Assembly (NCBI GenBank): GCA_905209765.1
Contig: CAJLUE010000065.1
Coordinates: 1 to 9,914 of the forward strand
Reading direction: 5' to 3'
Origin: an uncultured Collinsella sp.
GTDB lineage: Bacteria > Actinomycetota > Coriobacteriia > Coriobacteriales > Coriobacteriaceae
Length of the DNA stretch: 9,914 nucleotides
The notes under the pieces were generated by a model that made no database searches, was not told the origin of the DNA, and saw only the letters and a program-made list of their open reading frames with translations. A program made the translations under genes and the position numbers. This document shows positions 1 to 4,833 of the stretch, in pieces (position 1 is the stretch's first letter; every line of letters starts with the position of its first letter).

Positions 1-941
1 TCGGCGGCACCGATGAGCGGAGCATCGCCCTCCAGAGAACCGATGAGGATCGGCGTGTCCTGAAGCGGATCGAGCGCCTGGCTGGCATAGCCCTCGTGCA
101 CCGAATCCTTCCACGTCTGCGAACGCCAATCGGGACCTTGGTGAATCACGCCGCCCGAAAGCACGATGACCTCAGGGTCCAGGATGTTAGCGAGCGAGCC
201 CAAGCTGGCACCCAGCGCAAAGCCGGCGTCATGGATGACCTCGGTCGCCTTTGCGTCGCCCGCGCGGCACAGGTCGTTTACATCGCGACCGACCGAAGGA
301 CGGCTGGGGTCGACGCGGCCAAAACGCTCATCGTACATACGACCAATGGAAGTGCCCGAAGCAACCGACTCCAGATGGCCAGAACGGCCGCAGGCGCAGG
401 GAATGCCGGCGGCAGCCGAGCACTCGATGTGGCCCATATGACCGGCAGCGCCATGGAAGCCCTGCATCACGCGGCCGTTCTCGACATATGCGCCGCCGAT
501 GCCCGTGCCGATGCCCAGGCACAAGACGGAGAACTTGCCCTTGCCGACGCCCCAGTGGGCCTCGCCCAGAGCATGAGCCTGCACGTCGCCCACAACGGCA
601 ACGGGAAGACCAAGGTCCTCGCGCAGACGCGGCCCCAACTGAACGCCGGACCAGCCGGGCATAATCTCGTTGGCATACGCGATGGCGCCCGTCTTGGGAT
701 CGACGACGCCTGCGGCACCGATACCGACACCGAGGACCTCGACATCGGGATTCGCCTCAAGAGCAGCCTTGATGGACGCCTCGATACGTTGGAAGACGGC
801 CTCGCCGCCCTCCTGGGCCTCGGTAGGAACCTCGGCCTCAAAAACGGGATGGGGCACGCTGCCGTCAGCCGGGTACTCCATAATGGCGGTCGCGATCTTA
901 GTTCCGCCGATATCGACAGAGCAGACGTACTTGTTCTCCAT
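1..941 (-). CDS. ROK-family sugar kinase (candidate N-acetylmannosamine kinase), 3' end outside window
   Basis: Cytoplasmic ATP-dependent sugar kinase; in this context it probably phosphorylates N-acetylmannosamine released by the neighbouring aldolase, but ROK proteins also include glucokinases and fructokinases and sequence alone does not settle the substrate. The 313 visible codons show an N-terminal phosphate-binding loop (VDIGGTK, residues 9-15), the catalytic-Asp region (VGDVQAHALGE, Asp119), a glycine-rich ATP loop (GIGTGIGG, 143-150) and the ROK zinc motif at 171-191. That motif has His171, Cys182 and Cys184, but the usual last Cys is His189 (CACGRSGHLE). ROK proteins are usually about 300-320 residues, so only a few codons should be missing beyond base 1. 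The ATG at 941 is chosen because AAGGAG lies 6 bases upstream and the glycine loop sits at the expected distance. It is the last visible gene of the operon, separated from the aldolase gene by 173 bases that hold a long hairpin. Confidence 0.9.
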   Translation of the reverse strand, partial: MENKYVCSVDIGGTKIATAIMEYPADGSVPHPVFEAEVPTEAQEGGEAVFQRIEASIKAALEANPDVEVLGVGIGAAGVVDPKTGAIAYANEIMPGWSGVQLGPRLREDLGLPVAVVGDVQAHALGEAHWGVGKGKFSVLCLGIGTGIGGAYVENGRVMQGFHGAAGHMGHIECSAAAGIPCACGRSGHLESVASGTSIGRMYDERFGRVDPSRPSVGRDVNDLCRAGDAKATEVIHDAGFALGASLGSLANILDPEVIVLSGGVIHQGPDWRSQTWKDSVHEGYASQALDPLQDTPILIGSLEGDAPLIGAA

Positions 942-946
942 GTCGC

Positions 947-959
947 TCTCCTTCGGAGA
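947..959 (-). promoter_or_regulatory. Shine-Dalgarno inside a small hairpin before the kinase gene
   Basis: On the minus strand TCTCC-GAA-GGAGA forms a 5-bp stem with a 3-base loop, and the 3' arm is part of the ribosome-binding site AAGGAG (948-953) that sits 6 bases before the ATG at 941. Six consecutive T lie just upstream. The stem is weak, so it may only moderate translation; it could equally be chance, because any SD preceded by CUCC will fold this way. Confidence 0.4.
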
Positions 960-1022
960 TAAAAAACAACTACAGGAAATGCGCCGTCAGGCTAGCCGTC
1001 ACAGCGCGGTAAAGGTTTTCCA

Positions 1023-1104
1023 GGTGCCCGAGATCGCCGAGAAACCGTGTGGCCATTGACCTAATGGGTCATGGCCGCACGGTTGAACGGCGAGGTCGGG
1101 TGCC
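1023..1104 (-). repeat. 82-nt imperfect palindrome / long hairpin between aldolase and kinase genes
   Basis: An interrupted inverted repeat fills about half of the 173-base gap. The inner stem pairs 1043-1061 with 1067-1084 (AACCGTG against CACGGTT, then GGCCAT against ATGGCC, then GACC against GGTC) with one G-U pair, one bulged base at 1057 and a 5-base loop at 1062-1066. After a 3x3 internal loop, TCGCCG (1034-1039) pairs with CGGCGA (1088-1093). After a 2x2 loop, 1023-1031 pairs with 1096-1104 including two wobble pairs. No U-tract follows in the direction of transcription, so it is not a standard intrinsic terminator. It may be an mRNA-processing or stability element, an attenuator, or a copy of a dispersed palindromic (REP-like) repeat. 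Confidence 0.75.
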
Positions 1105-1114
1105 CGGGGAAGCT

Positions 1115-2035
1115 TTACAGGAGACCGTTGTCCTGGAGGACCTTCTTAATCGCCTCGACGTTCTCGCCGGTCATGGCCTTCACCGGGCGAGGCATGGTCG
1201 GGCTGTCGAAGATGCCCATGAGGTTCATAGCGGTCTTGAAGGCGCCGACGCCACCGGCATAGCCCTGGACGCCCGAGGTGACATCCCAGATGTGGGAGAT
1301 CTCGTTGAGGCGATCCTGCTCGGCCTTGACGGTAGCCCAGTCGCCGGCCTGAGCGGCCTTCCACTGGCGCACGTAGCCCTCGGGCTCAACGTTGGCAAGG
1401 CCCGGGACGGAACCGTCGGCGCCACCGAGGTAGGCGCCGTCGACAACAACCTCGTGACCGGTAAGGATGCTCATCGGGTGGCCGTTCTTCTCGTTCTCCT
1501 GAACGAGGTAGCGGAACGAGATGTCATCACCCGAGGAGTCTTTGACGCCAGCAAGGACGCCCTCGGCGCCGAGCTTGGCAAGGAGCTTCCAGGGAAGCTT
1601 GGTGTGAACGCAGACGGGAATGTCATAGGCGAAGATGGGCAGGTCGAGCTCCTCGTGCAGGATGCGGAAGTGCTCCTCGACCTCGGTCATGCCCTGCAGG
1701 GCATAGAACGGGCAGGTGGCGACGAGGGCATCGGCGCCCAGCTCCTGAGCGACCTTGCCGTGCTCGATCATGCGCTCGGTCTCGGTGTCGATGATACCGA
1801 CCAGAACAGGCACGCGGTGGTCGACGATGCGCACAGCCTCGGCAATAATCTGGCGACGGCGCTCGTCGGTGGAGAAGACGACCTCGCCCGAGGATCCCAG
1901 GAAGAACAGGCCATCGACGCCGGCATCGATCATGCGGTTGATGCTGCGCTCAAAGGAGGCAACGTCGAGCTGGTGATCTTCGGTATCGGGAACAACGACG
2001 GGAGGGATAACGCCGGTGAATTTCTGAGTTGCCAC
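1115..2035 (-). CDS. DapA/NanA-family class I aldolase (candidate N-acetylneuraminate lyase)
   Basis: A 306-residue TIM-barrel aldolase of the dihydrodipicolinate synthase / N-acetylneuraminate lyase family, cytoplasmic, forming a Schiff base with pyruvate-derived substrates. Visible motifs are GSSGE (47-51, the carboxylate-binding loop), YDIP with Tyr137, and GVKDSSGD with the Schiff-base Lys165; Tyr137 and Lys165 carry the same numbers as in E. coli NanA. The rest of the pocket departs from classical NanA: the Asp-Glu pair after the sixth strand is His194-Glu195, and GADGSVPGLAN (205-215) replaces the GADGGIGSTYN-type loop, losing its Ser. It could therefore be a sialate lyase of another subgroup or an aldolase for a related 2-keto sugar acid. 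The GTG at 2035 is chosen because AAGGAG lies 6 bases upstream and the barrel starts directly (TQKFTGVIPPVV); in-frame starts further upstream overlap the preceding gene. Spacing to the esterase-like gene upstream is 68 bases, to the kinase 173 bases. Confidence 0.9.
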   Translation of the reverse strand: MATQKFTGVIPPVVVPDTEDHQLDVASFERSINRMIDAGVDGLFFLGSSGEVVFSTDERRRQIIAEAVRIVDHRVPVLVGIIDTETERMIEHGKVAQELGADALVATCPFYALQGMTEVEEHFRILHEELDLPIFAYDIPVCVHTKLPWKLLAKLGAEGVLAGVKDSSGDDISFRYLVQENEKNGHPMSILTGHEVVVDGAYLGGADGSVPGLANVEPEGYVRQWKAAQAGDWATVKAEQDRLNEISHIWDVTSGVQGYAGGVGAFKTAMNLMGIFDSPTMPRPVKAMTGENVEAIKKVLQDNGLL

Positions 2036-2041
2036 AAGAAT

Positions 2042-2047
2042 CTCCTT
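2042..2047 (-). promoter_or_regulatory. Ribosome-binding site deciding the GTG start of the aldolase
   Basis: AAGGAG on the minus strand, 6 bases from the GTG at 2035. It shows that the longer in-frame reading beginning at 2119 is not the translated form. Confidence 0.8.
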
Positions 2048-2103
2048 AGTTGTCTGGCGGGCAGCCCTATGCCACCCACTCTTGTTGGCAGTGTCCAGGC
2101 CGT

Positions 2104-2955
2104 CTAGGCCAAAGAACACGGGTAGAACGTTTGGTTCAAGAAGTCGACGACTTCGTTTTCGAACGCATTGATGCGCTCGTGAGCGTATTTGGCATAGATG
2201 ATATGCCTCCGGTCACACTCAAGACCGTTGAATACGGCAAACTGACCCTTGGGATCGCTCACGGCATCCATGAGCGATGTGCCCATGAGCACCGATCCGC
2301 GCACCCGAGTCGACAGAGCCTCGAGGCCACCGGGGATTGGATTGGCAACCGCCGTGCAGGCAAGGCCCCGCTCGTCCAGAGCGGAAACCGCCAGCGCGAC
2401 GCCGCCGCCAAGGCCCTCGCCCCATGCAAAGATGCGGTCGGGGTCCATGCCATCAAGATTGCGCGCAACCTTCGCCAACGCGCAACCCCAACGGACGCGC
2501 TCGACAAAAGCGGGCGAAGCAATCCCCCGCTGCAGGTCGTCCGCACCAGCAGCATCGTCATCCAGCGCGAGGACGGCATACCCCATGGCGGCAAATCTCG
2601 TCATGTGATGCCAGCCACGCACAGGCCGATCGATGTCATGGAACATCAGGCACAGCGGCACGCGCTCAGATACTCGGGCACGACCGACAGGCTCAATCAA
2701 ACGAGCGTGGACCGCATCGTCACCGAGCTTAAAGGAAACCTCCGAGTAACGGGCGCAGGGGTTAACAAAGTCAATTGCCGTAATGGCCAGGCCTTGAATC
2801 TCAAGATTCGAAGCGCATGTCTCTAAATCAGAAACATCTGCTTGGACATCACCGTGCCAGTCCCGATATTCTGCGAGCCTTGACGAAACCGTTCCAGGAA
2901 TTCCCACGAGCCCGGGGACTATCAGCTCGTCAACATTGCTCTCGCACTTAGACAT
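2104..2955 (-). CDS. Catalytically degenerate CE7/acetyl xylan esterase-like alpha/beta-hydrolase
   Basis: A 283-residue protein related to the intact esterase encoded just upstream, best seen in the C-terminal half: both share QFAV(Y/F)N-L-CD-RH with the catalytic Asp (Asp230) and His (His259) in place. The nucleophile elbow reads WGEGLGGG (178-185), so the Ser of GASQGG is Gly181. The oxyanion motif HGYPG of the partner is HDIDR (106-110), and the GQGG motif after the ALD strand is missing (LDDDAAGADD, 131-140). About 40 residues of the helical cap between nucleophile and Asp are also absent. It is therefore unlikely to be a standard esterase; a structural, regulatory or heteromeric partner role, or decay in progress, are all possible. 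The ATG at 2955 overlaps the end of the upstream gene by 8 bases (ATGTCTAA), with purine-rich GGGGAGG or AGGGAGG before it; an upstream in-frame GTG at 2973 is less likely. The overlap implies translational coupling. Confidence 0.8.
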   Translation of the reverse strand: MSKCESNVDELIVPGLVGIPGTVSSRLAEYRDWHGDVQADVSDLETCASNLEIQGLAITAIDFVNPCARYSEVSFKLGDDAVHARLIEPVGRARVSERVPLCLMFHDIDRPVRGWHHMTRFAAMGYAVLALDDDAAGADDLQRGIASPAFVERVRWGCALAKVARNLDGMDPDRIFAWGEGLGGGVALAVSALDERGLACTAVANPIPGGLEALSTRVRGSVLMGTSLMDAVSDPKGQFAVFNGLECDRRHIIYAKYAHERINAFENEVVDFLNQTFYPCSLA

Positions 2956-3925
2956 GAGCCTCCCCTCCCTCACAGAAAAACGGAATGATCAGATCGTCAA
3001 AATCCTGAATCTCCTCGTGGCCAAAGCCTTCAAAGAACTCATGACGCTTGTCGCAGGACAGGTTGTTGTACACCGCAAACTGCGTTGCCGGCGGACAGAC
3101 GATATCGGCCGTGCCCGTGCCAAACAGCACGGGGCACTTGACCATGGGGGCAAAATTCTTGGAATCGAAGTACGCCAGCTTGGCATAGGCTTCCTCGATA
3201 CGGGTCGAGTCCTCGTCAAACCAGCGCGACCAATAGCGCAGACCCTCGTAGGCAATATCGTCGGCGTCCAGATCCCAAACCAGGCGGAAGTCCGATAAGA
3301 AGGGATAGAGGATGGCGGCGCGATTGATAAGCTCGCTGTTAAGCGCGCAGGTTGCAATACCCAAACCGCCGCCCTGCGATGCGCCGTTCACATACACGCG
3401 GGTAAGATCGATGCCCTCGAGCTCGCGAACGATACGGCACAGAATGCGGATATCTTGGTGCAAGCGGACATAGTAGAGGTTGGCCGGGTCGCCGTCGATA
3501 CCGGCGACGATATGGCCCGCGACCGTCGTGCCCTCAAATCCACCAATGTCCTCGGAGGGGCCTCCTTGGCCAGGACAATCGAGAGCAATGAGCGCCATGC
3601 CCATGCCCGCAAACGACGCCTGCTCAAACCAGCTGCGGCTTGCACCCGGATACCCATGGAACTGAAGTACCAATGGCACAGGCTCGTCCGAGACGGGTTT
3701 AAGGTACTTGGCATGCAGGCGTGCACCACTCATGCCGGTATACCAGAGGTCGAAAAACCGACAGGTCGCGGAATCCGCAACCGAAGCCGCCTCAATCTCG
3801 TAGTCGAGCTCGACAGCGTCGGCCTCGGCCATGCGGTCCTTCCAAAAGAGATCGAAATCCGATGGACGGGGCATAGCGCCTCGATATTCACCAAATTGCT
3901 GTTGTAGCTCCTGAGCACTTGGCAT
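2948..3925 (-). CDS. CE7-family acetylesterase (acetyl xylan esterase / cephalosporin-C deacetylase type), candidate sialate O-acetylesterase
   Basis: A 325-residue alpha/beta-hydrolase of carbohydrate esterase family 7, which removes acetyl groups from small acetylated sugars inside the cell; no signal peptide is visible. The family's N-terminal PRPSDFDLFW (19-28), oxyanion segment HGYPG (90-94), GQGG (119-122), nucleophile elbow GASQGG with Ser183, acid Asp274 and His303 (GFGHEE) are all present. Length and triad spacing match the family, whose Thermotoga maritima member is about 325 residues. A pneumococcal homologue lies in the sialidase/sialate locus and has been reported to act on O-acetylated sialic acid, which fits the neighbouring aldolase and kinase; a role on acetylated xylo-oligosaccharides is the alternative, but no xylosidase is visible. 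The start at 3925 has only a weak ribosome-binding site, but the family's N-terminal helix requires it. The 80-base gap upstream holds a GC-rich hairpin. Codons rare in the ABC genes (CTA, TTA, TCA) occur here. Confidence 0.9.
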   Translation of the reverse strand: MPSAQELQQQFGEYRGAMPRPSDFDLFWKDRMAEADAVELDYEIEAASVADSATCRFFDLWYTGMSGARLHAKYLKPVSDEPVPLVLQFHGYPGASRSWFEQASFAGMGMALIALDCPGQGGPSEDIGGFEGTTVAGHIVAGIDGDPANLYYVRLHQDIRILCRIVRELEGIDLTRVYVNGASQGGGLGIATCALNSELINRAAILYPFLSDFRLVWDLDADDIAYEGLRYWSRWFDEDSTRIEEAYAKLAYFDSKNFAPMVKCPVLFGTGTADIVCPPATQFAVYNNLSCDKRHEFFEGFGHEEIQDFDDLIIPFFCEGGEAHV

Positions 3926-3961
3926 GGCTCGTGAACCCAGCCTTTCGAAATCGCAACGGAG

Positions 3962-3989
3962 GTGCGCCCGGCAAGGGAACCGGGCGCAC
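3962..3989 (-). terminator. Terminator-like GC hairpin after the ABC transporter genes
   Basis: A perfect 10-bp inverted repeat, GTGCGCCCGG (3962-3971) with CCGGGCGCAC (3980-3989), encloses an 8-base loop and begins 16 bases after the TAG of the last ABC gene. The minus-strand sequence that follows (CTCCGTTGCGATTTCG) has no proper U-tract, so complete termination is doubtful; partial read-through into the esterase genes is more likely. Confidence 0.6.
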
Positions 3990-4005
3990 GGGAGGGAAAG
4001 CGAGG

Positions 4006-4833
4006 CTACTCGCCGAGCTTGGGATGCAGCAGCGACGGCGCAGCGCCGAGCAGCATCTTGGTGTAGGGATCCTGAGGGTGCTGGAAGACCTGCTTGGCCT
4101 CGCCCTGCTCGACGATCTTGCCACCATTCATAACGATGATGTCGTCAGAGATATAGCGGACCGTCTGGATGTCATGGCTGATGAACACCATGGCCAGGCC
4201 GAGCTCCTTCTTAAGGTCGGTCAGCAGGTTCAGAATCTGCGCACGGACCGAAACGTCCAGAGCCGAGGTGGGCTCGTCGGCGATGATGGCATCGGGGTTC
4301 AGCGACAGGGCACGGGCAATTGCGACGCGCTGGCGCTGGCCGCCCGAAAGCTGGCCGGGAAGAACCTCGGCGGCGGAGCTGGGCAGACCGGTGAGCTCCA
4401 AGAGCTCCTTGACGCGCTTCTCCTGCTCGGCCTCGGTACCCAGGTTGTGGACGCGCATGGGGTCGAGCAGTTGCTCGCGAACAACCATGCGGGGGTTGAG
4501 CGCCGTGGCCGGGTTCTGGAACACGACCGAGATGACGCGACCCATGTGGCGACGGTCCTCGGCGGTACGTTTGGTAACGTCCTTGCCCTTAAAGTAGACC
4601 TTGCCGCTCGTGGGGGCCTGCAGGCCGCACATGACGTTGGCGGTGGTGGACTTTCCGCAACCGGACTCGCCGACGATGCCGATGGTCTGTCCGGGCATGA
4701 GCTTAATCGTTACGCCCTGGACGGCGTGAACCAGGTTGGGGTGCAGAATCGAGCCGGTACGGGTCCTAAAGGTGACGTGGACGTCATCAAGGAAGATGAT
4801 CGGCTCGACGCCGTTGACTGCGGTCTCGCTCAT
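4006..4833 (-). CDS. Peptide/nickel/sialate-type ABC transporter ATP-binding protein (DppF/OppF-like)
   Basis: A 275-residue cytoplasmic ATPase that pairs with the ATPase half of the upstream fusion protein to power import. It has Walker A GESGCGKS (55-62), Q-loop Gln106, signature LSGGQ (162-166), Walker B AIIADE (182-187), D-loop SALD and the switch His220. The C-terminal HPQDPYTKMLLGA segment is typical of the OppD/DppF group. The C-terminus ends at residue 275, shortly after that segment, so it lacks the long cysteine-bearing extension seen in many OppD/OppF proteins. The ATG at 4833 directly follows the TAG of the fusion gene (TAGATG), and its ribosome-binding site GGAGGTGAT (4838-4846) lies inside the end of that gene, implying coupled translation and balanced amounts of the two ATPase domains. 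The transported substrate cannot be read from the ATPase. Confidence 0.95.
   Translation of the reverse strand: MSETAVNGVEPIIFLDDVHVTFRTRTGSILHPNLVHAVQGVTIKLMPGQTIGIVGESGCGKSTTANVMCGLQAPTSGKVYFKGKDVTKRTAEDRRHMGRVISVVFQNPATALNPRMVVREQLLDPMRVHNLGTEAEQEKRVKELLELTGLPSSAAEVLPGQLSGGQRQRVAIARALSLNPDAIIADEPTSALDVSVRAQILNLLTDLKKELGLAMVFISHDIQTVRYISDDIIVMNGGKIVEQGEAKQVFQHPQDPYTKMLLGAAPSLLHPKLGE

Noticed and set aside
96..962. Plus-strand frame of 288 codons opposite the kinase
   Set aside because: Shadow of the ROK gene, whose glycine loop, catalytic region and zinc motif are clear on the minus strand.
2070..2090. TGCCA/TGGCA inverted repeat in the gap between esterase-like gene and aldolase
   Set aside because: Only 5 bp with an 11-base loop and no U-tract; expected by chance at this GC content.
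1049..2107. Plus-strand frame of 352 codons opposite the aldolase
   Set aside because: Again the exact antisense register of a recognised gene; the minus strand has Tyr137/Lys165 and a good ribosome-binding site, the plus frame has neither motif nor site.
2036..2119. Longer aldolase start at 2119
   Set aside because: It would add 28 residues unlike the family, overlap the preceding gene, and lacks a ribosome-binding site; GTG at 2035 has AAGGAG at proper distance.
2948..3925. Xylan degradation as the job of the esterase
   Set aside because: The family name suggests it, but no xylanase, xylosidase or xylose gene is present and the aldolase plus ROK kinase point to a sugar acid. Kept only as an alternative.
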